64,000 nucleotides of DNA from UBA1309 sp047605645 (GCA_047605645.1 JASGFJ010000022.1:19762-83761); one strand, 5' to 3'. Shown: positions 56,210 through 63,127, numbered from the stretch's first letter. The notes: a model not told the origin generated them from the sequence alone. Translations and numbers: made by a program.

Positions 56210-56239
56210 ATATTGTTATAGATAAAGATATAACAATAT
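56210..56239. promoter_or_regulatory. 11-bp inverted repeat in the leader of the ATPase/STAS/PIN operon
   Basis: ATATTGTTATA (56210-56220) and TATAACAATAT (56229-56239) are perfect inverted copies separated by 8 bp. They lie between the predicted promoter at 56291 and the ATG at 56190. This could be an operator for a dimeric regulator or an RNA hairpin; there is no T-run that would make it a terminator. Confidence 0.55.
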
Positions 56240-56290
56240 AATAAAAATGCTGTTCAAATAACTCTTTTGCTGAGAGGAATACAATAATTG

Positions 56291-56298
56291 CAAAGATA
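56291..56298 (-). promoter_or_regulatory. Promoter -7 box of the ATPase/STAS/PIN operon
   Basis: A minus-strand TATCTTTG, an exact TAnnTTTG match, giving a leader of about 95 nt that contains the 11-bp inverted repeat. Confidence 0.55.
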
Positions 56299-56464
56299 CA
56301 CAATAATTTATTTCAGAAAGAATTTGAAATTATTTATCGAACATCTATTTTGAGAATCTTTTATATTATAATGCATGGGGTATTTTGCTACAATTTTCTA
56401 AACTTTTCAATGCTATTATCGAAAATGATTGTTACAAAAAGCAGGCGGTTATTGTCTTTTATTT

Positions 56465-57028
56465 CTAGTAAATATCATTAGGGAATATAGGGGAAAATTC
56501 ATCATCAATGGCTGTCCCCTTTTTCTGCTCCAGAACTTCAATGGTTTTAGTTTTGGGATTTATGACTATTTCATTATCAATGGCTGTCTCCTTTTTCTGT
56601 CCCATAACTTCAACAGCTTTGATTTTAAGATCTTTAACTATCTCATAAATCTCTTTACCCCAATAATTGCTTTCTATCCTCAATTTTTCTATTCTTTCAT
56701 CCACACCGGTTATATTAGTCCAGTAAATCTTTATTCCGGATATCTTATTAAACGTATATTCATAAAATAGATGCAGACCTAAAATATTACTGTTCTTTGT
56801 CCTTGCCTTTATAAAATAGTTATACTTAATTATGGGCATTTGCAGATCCCGTTCTATTTCTTTTATGGTCTTCCCTTTGTAACAGTCGGCTCTGTTCGTA
56901 AAGTTATAGACAATGAAAGCGGTGGTGTCTTTGGCAAACGCCGATAAGGGTTTGTAAGGCAACTCGCATTGTGCCTGGCTCAATATACTTATGCCAATAA
57001 AAACTGTTGTTAAAATCATTTTTTTCAT
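56465..57028 (-). CDS. Exported protein of the YKPLSAF family, tandem copy A
   Basis: A 187-residue exported protein (signal about residues 1-20, ending in SQAQ). The mature protein begins ELPYKPLSAFAKDTTAFIVY and continues NFTNRADCYKGKTIKEIERD and LFYEYTFNKISGIKIYWTN. I know this arrangement as a recurring Bacteroidales family without assigned function. The C-terminus has two copies of a 17-residue motif (VEVMGQKKETAID and IEVLEQKKGTAID). It is about a dozen residues different from the copy at 57201-57764. A palindrome ends 13 nt before its ATG. Periplasmic or surface location is inferred; an immunity-type role is speculative. Confidence 0.75.
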   Translation of the reverse strand: MKKMILTTVFIGISILSQAQCELPYKPLSAFAKDTTAFIVYNFTNRADCYKGKTIKEIERDLQMPIIKYNYFIKARTKNSNILGLHLFYEYTFNKISGIKIYWTNITGVDERIEKLRIESNYWGKEIYEIVKDLKIKAVEVMGQKKETAIDNEIVINPKTKTIEVLEQKKGTAIDDEFSPIFPNDIY

Positions 57029-57041
57029 ATGGAAATAATTT

Positions 57042-57083
57042 TAGAGACGTTGCATGCAACGTCTCTACGGATTTTTAAATCAC
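57042..57083 (-). repeat. REP-like element copy 1 (palindrome plus partial flank)
   Basis: A perfect 26-bp palindrome (57042-57067, centred on TTGCATGCAA) is followed by GGATTTTTAAATCA, matching copy 2. Beyond that the flank diverges from the other copies. The palindrome lies 13 nt before the ATG at 57028 on the minus strand. Confidence 0.8.
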
Positions 57084-57200
57084 TTTGACATGGTGATTGT
57101 CTGATGCCAAAACGCAATAAATCAAATTGATGATTGCAAATCATTATAGCAGGCAGAGCCGAAGCCCTACCTGACTTAAATTGAATTATGTTCTTTACTT

Positions 57201-57764
57201 CTAGTAAATATCATTAGGGAATATAGGGGAAAATTCATCATCAATGGCTGTCCCCTTTTTCTGCTCCAGAACTTCAATGGTTTGAGTTTTGGGATTTATG
57301 GCTATTTCATTATCAATGATTGTCTCCTTTTTCTGTCCCATAACTTCAACAGCTTTGATTTTAAAATCTTTAACTATCTCATAAATCTCTTTACTCCAAT
57401 AATTGCTTTCTATCCTCAATTTTTTTATTTTTTCATCCACACCGGTTATATTAGTCCAGTAAATCTTTATTCCAGATATCTTATTAAACGTATATTCATA
57501 AAATAGATGCAGACCTAAAATATTACCGTTCTTTGTCCTTGCCTTTATAAAATAGTTATACTTAATTATGGGCATTTGCAGATCCCGTTCTATTTCTTTT
57601 ATGGTCTTCCCTTTGTAACAGTCGACTCGGTTCGTAAAGTTATAAACAATGAAAGCGGTGGTGTCTTTACCAAACGCCGATAAGGGTTTGTAAGGCAACT
57701 GGCATTGTGCCTGGCTCAATATACACATACCGATAAAAACTGTTGTTAAAATCATCTTTTTCAT
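57201..57764 (-). CDS. Exported protein of the YKPLSAF family, tandem copy B
   Basis: A 187-residue protein nearly identical to copy A, started at the ATG at 57762-57764 so that the signal (MKKMILTTVFIGMCILSQAQ) begins the protein; the open frame adds nine codons upstream, inside the palindrome flank. It has the same YKPLSAFGKDTTAFIVYNF start and the same doubled QKK-TAID C-terminal motif (VEVMGQKKETIID and IEVLEQKKGTAID). Unit length, including the palindrome, is about 736 bp, so the pair arose by recent tandem duplication. Confidence 0.75.
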   Translation of the reverse strand: MKKMILTTVFIGMCILSQAQCQLPYKPLSAFGKDTTAFIVYNFTNRVDCYKGKTIKEIERDLQMPIIKYNYFIKARTKNGNILGLHLFYEYTFNKISGIKIYWTNITGVDEKIKKLRIESNYWSKEIYEIVKDFKIKAVEVMGQKKETIIDNEIAINPKTQTIEVLEQKKGTAIDDEFSPIFPNDIY

Positions 57765-57779
57765 ATGGAAATAATTTTG

Positions 57780-57842
57780 GAGACGTTGCATGCAACGTCT
57801 CTACGGATTTTTAAATCATTGTTTGGGGTGATTTAATAAAAA
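57780..57842 (-). repeat. REP-like element copy 2 (full)
   Basis: A 22-bp palindrome (57780-57801) plus the flank GGATTTTTAAATCATTG and GTTTGGGGTGATTTAATAAA. On the coding (minus) strand the order is TTTATTAAATCACCCC, AAAAATCCG, palindrome, then 15 nt to the ATG at 57764. It begins about 40 nt after the stop of the gene at 57885. Confidence 0.8.
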
Positions 57843-57884
57843 GCATAGCTGACTTCTTAATCACTCATTTTATTGAATCGGAAA

Positions 57885-58355
57885 CTATTCCTTCTTGTAT
57901 ATTATTATGTTTTTTCTGCTTATATCTCTCAACTTCAGTTCATTATTATTAACTTCTATAATCTCATAAATAATTTTATCGGTAGAGGAGAATTTTACTT
58001 GAGGAGATATATGTACTCCGGGAGCACTTTGCTTTGTGGCTGGTAATACTTTCTTTTCTACAATAATATATTTTCCTGTTTGGTTTTTTCCAACCTTTTC
58101 TGATTGAAATTCTGTATCTATAGTATTAGATAAATAATATTGCGCAATACTATTTACTTCCTTAGAATCCACAATCATAGTTTTTCTCTGAGTTGAATCT
58201 GTAAATTGGAGTGTAGAGCAATACTTTATATTTTCTAATATAGATATGTACATCCATTTTCTCCCAATAAGAGAAGATTGGTTTATTTCTATTTGTGATT
58301 GGGCCTCTGCATTTAAGAAAAACACAAGTAAGATTCCTATTAATAATGTTCTCAT
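57885..58355 (-). CDS. Hypothetical exported protein
   Basis: A 156-residue exported protein (signal about residues 1-18, ending in AEAQ). The mature part is beta-rich (LIGRKWMYISIL, KYCSTLQFTDSTQ, YIIVEKKVLPATKQ, KIIYEIIEVNNNELKLRDIS), with the strand pattern of a small lipocalin-like barrel, but no family is recognised. It is encoded 4 nt after the small membrane protein at 58360, so they form an operon. Confidence 0.65.
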   Translation of the reverse strand: MRTLLIGILLVFFLNAEAQSQIEINQSSLIGRKWMYISILENIKYCSTLQFTDSTQRKTMIVDSKEVNSIAQYYLSNTIDTEFQSEKVGKNQTGKYIIVEKKVLPATKQSAPGVHISPQVKFSSTDKIIYEIIEVNNNELKLRDISRKNIIIYKKE

Positions 58356-58359
58356 ATTG

Positions 58360-58752
58360 TTAGTTGTTTTTATTTGCTTCTTTTAATAGTGGATATACAA
58401 TAGCTATCTCACACAAAGCACTATCTTGCTGTTTTTGAATATATTGATAAAACAAAATAAAACAGCAAAAGAACAATAAGATTTGCAAATACAGCTCCAA
58501 GGAAACATTGCTTATCGCTATCTGATAACAAGCAATTAATAACAATATTAACAACAAACTTATAGGTAAATTCCATTTTTCCTTTCGGTAAACAATAGAA
58601 CAACACATCAAGCCAACACTGCTCAAAAGAAGTAGTAAAATCAATTGTTGAGTCCGGTATATATCGACGGAGAAATTCATGCCCATATAAACCGTCACCA
58701 GAGAACTTATAATAATAAGAAATATTACAAAAACAGATTTATTTATTTCCAT
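58360..58752 (-). CDS. Small four-helix membrane protein
   Basis: A 130-residue inner-membrane protein with four hydrophobic stretches (VFVIFLIIISSLVTVYMGM, QLILLLLLSSVGLMCCSIV, LPISLLLILLLIACYQIAI, LYLQILLFFCCFILFYQYI) and a charged C-terminal tail. I do not recognise a family. Its promoter box is at 58829-58836. It precedes the secreted protein at 57885 by 4 nt. Confidence 0.65.
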   Translation of the reverse strand: MEINKSVFVIFLIIISSLVTVYMGMNFSVDIYRTQQLILLLLLSSVGLMCCSIVYRKEKWNLPISLLLILLLIACYQIAISNVSLELYLQILLFFCCFILFYQYIQKQQDSALCEIAIVYPLLKEANKNN

Positions 58753-58828
58753 TTTCTCATAGATATTTAAGGTTAGTTGACTCGTCTAAAAAATCCCAGA
58801 ATTGCTCCAGGTGGTTATCCATCCTTTG

Positions 58829-58836
58829 CAAAAATA
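58829..58836 (-). promoter_or_regulatory. Promoter -7 box for the 58752 operon
   Basis: A minus-strand TATTTTTG (TAnnTTTG) with about 70 nt to the ATG at 58752. Confidence 0.45.
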
Positions 58837-58942
58837 AAGGAACTTAACGCATCGTACGGGTAAAATAGTTTGAATTAAGTACAATATCGTTCAAAACTTA
58901 TTATCTTTCTTAAATGATTATCTAATAATCGCCCAATATAAT

Positions 58943-58950
58943 TATATTTG
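58943..58950 (+). promoter_or_regulatory. Possible promoter -7 box for the gene at 59079
   Basis: A plus-strand TATATTTG; the leader would be about 120 nt and would cross the hydrolase remnant at 59017-59083. Confidence 0.4.
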
Positions 58951-59016
58951 TGTATAAATCAGCCAGTAAACAAATTTGCTGAATTCTATTTTACCTTGTC
59001 GGCAGTAATTTACAAT

Positions 59017-59083
59017 TCAATTTATTGTTCCCGCAATTCGGTTATAATAGGAGTCTTCTGAACTAAGAATTTCGTCCCATGAA
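59017..59083 (-). pseudogene. C-terminal tail of a SleB-like hydrolase gene
   Basis: The minus strand encodes SWDEILSSEDSYYNRIAGTIN and a stop. It matches SWSEILSSENPYYSRILVG at the end of the remnant at 62697-63020, and the DNA is similar as well. No upstream part of the domain is present, and the plus-strand gene at 59079 starts inside it. This is a leftover of the same gene family after rearrangement. Confidence 0.65.
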
Positions 59084-59525
59084 AAAAACTACCTTACTTA
59101 TCAGCTTATGGATTGTGCTGCTGTCCAACATCGATTTGGCCGCGCAATCGCCTTACAAGCCATTCAGCATGTTTGCGAATGACACGACTGCATTTCTGCG
59201 GTATAATTTCAATGAACGTGCCGATCAGTACAAAGGGAAAAAAGTATCGGACGTGCTCAGAGACCTGCAAATATCTCCCAAAGCATTTGCTACAGCTTCT
59301 ACCATGTATTTAGGAAAATACAGCGGCCTCTGTATTTTCCTGGATGGAAATAGATGGAAATTACCTGCCGTAAAACCTCAATATATATACATATATTGGG
59401 AAGGATTGCAGAATCTGGAGCCTGTTATAAAGTTGTATAGACAATATGATAATGACAAATGGGTGCAACAGCATTATGACTTTTTTAAAGACATGACTGT
59501 TGGAAAAGTGTCATATTCTCGATAA
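59079..59525 (+). CDS. Exported protein of the YKPFSMF family, diverged third member
   Basis: A 148-residue exported protein (signal about residues 1-22, ending in DLAAQ). The mature start SPYKPFSMFANDTTAFLRYN and NERADQYKGKKVSDVLRDLQ is clearly homologous to the two tandem genes at 56465 and 57201, but it lacks their doubled C-terminal motif and ends DFFKDMTVGKVSYSR, the typical ending for the wider family as I recall it. Its last about 25 codons are duplicated as a fragment at 60103-60180. Confidence 0.75.
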   Translation: MKKTTLLISLWIVLLSNIDLAAQSPYKPFSMFANDTTAFLRYNFNERADQYKGKKVSDVLRDLQISPKAFATASTMYLGKYSGLCIFLDGNRWKLPAVKPQYIYIYWEGLQNLEPVIKLYRQYDNDKWVQQHYDFFKDMTVGKVSYSR

Positions 59526-59544
59526 TGAATAGACAAGCCTGAGC

Positions 59545-59609
59545 TTTATTGAATCACTCCAAATCGATAATGGAAAAATCCGTAGAGACGTTACATGTAA
59601 CGCCTCTAC
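59545..59609 (+). repeat. REP-like element copy 3
   Basis: Begins TTTATTGAATCACTCC about 20 nt after the stop at 59525, continues AAAAATCC and ends in a 28-bp palindrome with one mismatch (59582-59609, centre TTACATGTAA). The next start codon (59630) is 20 nt on. Confidence 0.8.
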
Positions 59610-59629
59610 TAACAAAAAAAATTAATCGC

Positions 59630-60067
59630 ATGAAATATCTCTTTATCCTATTTTCATTCCTTTGCTTACCCGCATCCTCCTTTGGACAAGGTGTGGATGT
59701 GTCTTTTACGAAAGGAAAGAAATCTTTTATTCTGAAAATAACCAATAAAACTACAGATGATATATTTGTCCGAAATAAGACAAATGTAGCGATTAATGGC
59801 AGTGTGGTGGTGGTTAACTTTTTTGATGGGAATGGAGTGCTTTTGAACAATTATGGAGATGAATGGGGACTTGGGAAAGAGGGTGGTTTTTGGGTGAAGA
59901 AGGGATCTCATAAACAATTCGACTATGAAATTTCAAGAATAAGCAGAGACTTAACTCGGGTTAAGAAGGTGAAAGTTTGTGTGTTTCTTAGATATTATAT
60001 AGACCGAGAGGGTTCAGACCGAGTGGATTCATTTTCTAAAACAGAAAACTTTGAATGTAGCTTTTGA
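59630..60067 (+). CDS. Hypothetical exported protein
   Basis: A 145-residue exported protein, started at the ATG at 59630 so that the signal (MKYLFILFSFLCLPASSFGQ) is N-terminal; the longer frame from 59549 runs through the palindrome. The mature part is beta-rich: VDVSFTKGKKSFILKITNK, DDIFVRNKTNVAINGSVVVV, then NYGDEWGLGKEGGFWVKKGS, like an immunoglobulin-type sandwich that often handles secreted-protein interactions. No family is recognised. A broken second copy lies at 60265-60445. Confidence 0.68.
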   Translation: MKYLFILFSFLCLPASSFGQGVDVSFTKGKKSFILKITNKTTDDIFVRNKTNVAINGSVVVVNFFDGNGVLLNNYGDEWGLGKEGGFWVKKGSHKQFDYEISRISRDLTRVKKVKVCVFLRYYIDREGSDRVDSFSKTENFECSF

Positions 60068-60102
60068 TTAGGGTCTAACCGAATGAAAACCAATAATCCC
60101 AG

Positions 60103-60445
60103 GACAATAACAAATGGGTGCAGCAGCATTATGACTTTTTTAAAGACATGATTGTTGGAAAAGTGGAATATTATCGATAATAAATGGAGAAGCCTGATCT
60201 TTATTGAATCACTCCAAATCGATGATGGAAAAATCCGTAGAGACGTTACATGTAACGTCTCTACTAACATTTTGAAAATAACCAATAATACTGCTGATGA
60301 TATATTTGTCCGGAATACAGCTATTGCCAAGCTTATAGGCAGCGAACTGATGGTGAGCTTAAGCCTCTTATTCTCCTTCTCTATCGAAGGGCATCTGGCA
60401 ATAGGAGATATTGTACCAAAACATACATTTATAGCTACTCGATGA
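60103..60445 (+). pseudogene. Deleted duplicate of the 59.4-59.8 kb region
   Basis: 60103-60180 repeats the last 24 codons of the 59079 gene (NKWVQQHYDFFKDMIVGKV, ending EYYR and TAA). 60200-60264 repeats the palindrome element. Then the sequence jumps straight to codons for ILKITNNTADDIFVRN, the middle of the protein at 59630, and diverges after about residue 20. The signal peptide and start codon of that second gene are gone, so neither fragment can make its product. The deletion breakpoint lies within a few bases of the end of the palindrome. Confidence 0.8.
60200..60264 (+). repeat. REP-like element copy 4
   Basis: TTTATTGAATCACTCC, AAAAATCC, then a perfect 28-bp palindrome (60237-60264, centre TTACATGTAA). 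Same orientation and layout as copy 3. Confidence 0.8.
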
Positions 60446-60463
60446 AAAATAAAATAGATATCT

Positions 60464-60471
60464 TATCTTTG
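60464..60471 (+). promoter_or_regulatory. Promoter -7 box upstream of the MutS-like gene
   Basis: A plus-strand TATCTTTG, exact TAnnTTTG. Transcription from about 60479 meets the terminator at 60587-60616 before the gene. Confidence 0.5.
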
Positions 60472-60478
60472 AATGAAT

Positions 60479-60616
60479 TGAGCAACAAAATAAATAATAT
60501 GACAGTTCGTAATAATAGGTAGGTTTATTGATTTGAATCGAGTCATTCTATAATAGGAAGTGTTCCCTTTTAGTGGAGGCTTTCTATGTGATTTTATTGA
60601 AATCACACTTTTTTTT
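60479..60616 (+). ncRNA. Candidate small RNA or attenuator leader
   Basis: Between the promoter box at 60464 and a strong terminator (TGTGATTT at 60587-60594 with AAATCACA at 60600-60607, 5-nt loop, then eight Ts) there are about 138 nt without a normal gene. A seven-codon frame (ATG at 60499-60501, ending in TAG) is the only coding potential. Either this is a free-standing small RNA, or the terminator is an attenuator for the MutS-like gene that starts 60 nt later. Confidence 0.5.
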
Positions 60617-60675
60617 ACGGCTTTAGAAGCTATTTTAAAACTATAAACTATAAGGATCGGACGATCTTGCTCTTT

Positions 60676-62013
60676 ATGAAATTTACAATCGATCGACAAA
60701 CGACAAGGGATTTACAGCTATTTGATTCAAAAAAAGACCATCAATCTATTTTTGACTTCTTCTGCCGTGTACGAAGTATTGGAGGTCGGCTTAAACTCCA
60801 TACATTTTTAGCAAAAGCCTTAACTGATCTTGAAGAACTCACTGCGCGACAGGAGGCAATCCACTTTATCTCGAAAACTGATCTTTCTAACGAACTACAA
60901 ATAGACAAAAGCACACTCGATTTTATTGAGCACTATCTGAAGCAAGAGGATTATCCCACCCATCCCCAATCCTGGATCAGGACTATCGAAAAGGCTTTTT
61001 GGAACAAACTGACCCCTGACAACAAATACTATATCGTAGAGAGAGGTGTGGATTATGTGGTTGATGTATTGAACTATCTTCGTGCATTTCACACAAAGAT
61101 GCTTGGACTAGGCTGTCCCACACTGATCCAGGAAAATGCTAATAAACTACTGGATCTCTTTTCCCATCCTGAATTTGAAAAGATCAAAATAATCAAGGAT
61201 ATGCAGAAAATCAAGGCATTGGACATTGCTTATTTTGACTACCTTTTTCGTTATAAATACAGGGACTCCATCCGCTGGGTATTGGACACGATCTATGAAT
61301 ACGATGTCTTCATCACCGTAGCATCAATCGCCCACAATCACGGATTTGCATACCCGGAAATGCTTTCGGGTGAAAAACCTGTATTCGAATTAGAGGGCTT
61401 TGTCCACCCACTTATCCAGAATCCTGTAGCCAATAATATACATTTGTCTTCAACTCAAAACATGCTATTTCTGACAGGAACAAATATGTCGGGGAAATCG
61501 TCCGCTTTGAGATCCATGGCTCTTTGCGCTTATTTGGCACATGTTGGTTTCCCTATCCCCGCAAAGCGAGCTCGTATCAGTCTGCTGTCGGGAATAGTTA
61601 CAACGATAAACTTGTCTGATGATATATCTTTGGGGTATAGTCATTTCTATTCCGAGGTGAAACGAATCAAGCAGGTGGTGGAATGTTTAAAGACTCATAA
61701 GAATATGCTGGTCGTCTTTGACGAGCTATTCCGGGGAACAAATGTCAAAGATGCTTTCGACGGAACATTGGCCATACTTACTGCATTTTCAAGGGTGAAA
61801 GGCTCGTTTTTTATGGTCTCCACGCACATACAGGAAGTTGCGGATGAATTATCACGGATGGATTCCATCGCTTTTCGCCACCTCGAAATTTCCATAAATA
61901 ATGGCGAGCCCCAATATACCCACCAATTGAAGAATGGAGTATCAGCTCAGCGATTAGGCATGTACATCATCAACAAAGAAAACATTATTGATGAAATAAA
62001 TTCATTGGAATAA
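60676..62013 (+). CDS. MutS-family ATPase, short form
   Basis: A 445-residue MutS-related protein (ATG at 60676; a TTG at 60667 is also open). It has the helical lever/core region (about residues 15-225) and the ABC-type ATPase domain: Walker A GTNMSGKSS at 268-276, LSDDISLGYSHFYSEVKRIK (signature region), Walker B MLVVFDELFRGTN and the final VSTHIQEV. It lacks the mismatch-binding and connector domains of MutS (about 850 residues) and the Smr nuclease of MutS2. This short group is widespread in Bacteroidetes, often next to a paralogue. Substrate unknown; some relatives act on branched DNA. Confidence 0.88.
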   Translation: MKFTIDRQTTRDLQLFDSKKDHQSIFDFFCRVRSIGGRLKLHTFLAKALTDLEELTARQEAIHFISKTDLSNELQIDKSTLDFIEHYLKQEDYPTHPQSWIRTIEKAFWNKLTPDNKYYIVERGVDYVVDVLNYLRAFHTKMLGLGCPTLIQENANKLLDLFSHPEFEKIKIIKDMQKIKALDIAYFDYLFRYKYRDSIRWVLDTIYEYDVFITVASIAHNHGFAYPEMLSGEKPVFELEGFVHPLIQNPVANNIHLSSTQNMLFLTGTNMSGKSSALRSMALCAYLAHVGFPIPAKRARISLLSGIVTTINLSDDISLGYSHFYSEVKRIKQVVECLKTHKNMLVVFDELFRGTNVKDAFDGTLAILTAFSRVKGSFFMVSTHIQEVADELSRMDSIAFRHLEISINNGEPQYTHQLKNGVSAQRLGMYIINKENIIDEINSLE

Positions 62014-62141
62014 AAATACAGGACGGATAAAAGAAATAAGTGGATTCATCTCCACCGGTTACAAAAAAAATGAACTTGTTTATCAAATAGTTACACAAAA
62101 AAAACATATATCTGCATATTTCCTTGTAAACCCAAATCTGG

Positions 62142-62558
62142 TCAAGGATAAATGACTATCCAACCTAAACTGTCCAAATCGTTCCTGGTTAATTGGTAGC
62201 GCTTTATCACATATTTCCTTGCTTCATCACAAGGAAGATCAAAAGTTTTCCGGGGCAGAACGAAAAGCTGAAAATATGGAATTATTTTAAATTCAGTCTC
62301 CCAATAATTATTTGCAGGATGAACCTGCATAGTGTCTCCCGGAAGGACTGCCACCTGGTAATCATGACAATTGATAAAGGTATCGGATGGTTCGATAATC
62401 CTCAATGATTTTTCTGCCAAATATACAGTATCTTGCGACATATTGACAAAAGAAATACATTTATGCCCTCCGTCCACCTTGTCACCGCATGAAAAAGCCA
62501 TCAGAAAAGAAGAGAGAACTACAAACAAAATATTCCGATAAGTTTTTATTGGATTCAT
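62142..62558 (-). CDS. Hypothetical lipoprotein
   Basis: A 138-residue predicted lipoprotein (signal ends MAFSC-G). The mature part has paired Cys residues and the segments KCISFVNMSQDTVYLAEKS and FVLPRKTFDLPCDEARKYVI, a pattern I have seen in small Bacteroidales lipoproteins of unknown role that often lie near secreted toxin or immunity-type genes. It is convergent with the MutS-like gene. Confidence 0.65.
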   Translation of the reverse strand: MNPIKTYRNILFVVLSSFLMAFSCGDKVDGGHKCISFVNMSQDTVYLAEKSLRIIEPSDTFINCHDYQVAVLPGDTMQVHPANNYWETEFKIIPYFQLFVLPRKTFDLPCDEARKYVIKRYQLTRNDLDSLGWIVIYP

Positions 62559-62696
62559 AATAAATCATATTTAGTTGGTATATTTAATTTTATTGTAATG
62601 GACATGGTTGCGGAATCCGAATAAGAAGGTTGAAAACATTCCTAAATAACCTGAAACATGATCCAAGATACCTGCTTTTATGTGATTTTCCATCTG

Positions 62697-63020
62697 CTAA
62701 TTCGGTTGATTACCAACTAAAATTCGGCTATAATAGGGGTTTTCTGAACTAAGTATTTCACTCCATGAACTCTTCAAAATAGAATTATAATCATTGCCGC
62801 CAATCGCATCATATTGCCCCGAGCCTCCTATTTCACGAACAAACCTACTCGCTAATGTTGCATTTTTAGCTTTGAGCCGGTTCATTATTACGCTGCCTAT
62901 TGCGGCAGCTTTTTCCTGATGGCCTGAAGGCTCTCCAACAACTATTGCGATAAATTGCTTTGTTATATTGTTTTGAAGCAGAAATATATTCGGAAATAAA
63001 GAGTGATTAATTATATATGT
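62697..63020 (-). pseudogene. Remnant of a SleB-like cell-wall hydrolase
   Basis: The frame is open for 107 codons but has no ATG until mid-domain (62885). Read through, it gives AIVVGEPSGHQEKAAAIGSV, then IMNRLKAK, GGSGQYDAIGGNDYN and SSWSEILSSEN. That matches the SleB/Hydrolase_2 layout (V-x-GE-x-x-G, Q-A-x-x-x-V-x-NR, GQ[FY]-x-A), where the Glu after Gly is catalytic. A stop codon at 63021-63023 and the missing start mean the 5' end is lost. SleB-type domains cut peptidoglycan glycan strands and occur in spore lytic enzymes and in toxins. The related tail at 59017-59083 shows the family was present more than once. Confidence 0.65.
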
Positions 63021-63127
63021 TCAGGTTTTATATGGTTTGATAAATAATAAAGGTTTTTCTATGTTTTCAGCCATCTTTTCCCGAGCCTGTGGGGGAACAT
63101 CTCCCTCGCAGGCGTGTGCGCTATCGA

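Noticed and set aside
57039..60264. Palindromes read as a CRISPR array
   Set aside because: Copies are hundreds of bases apart with genes between them, spacing is irregular, and no cas gene is present.
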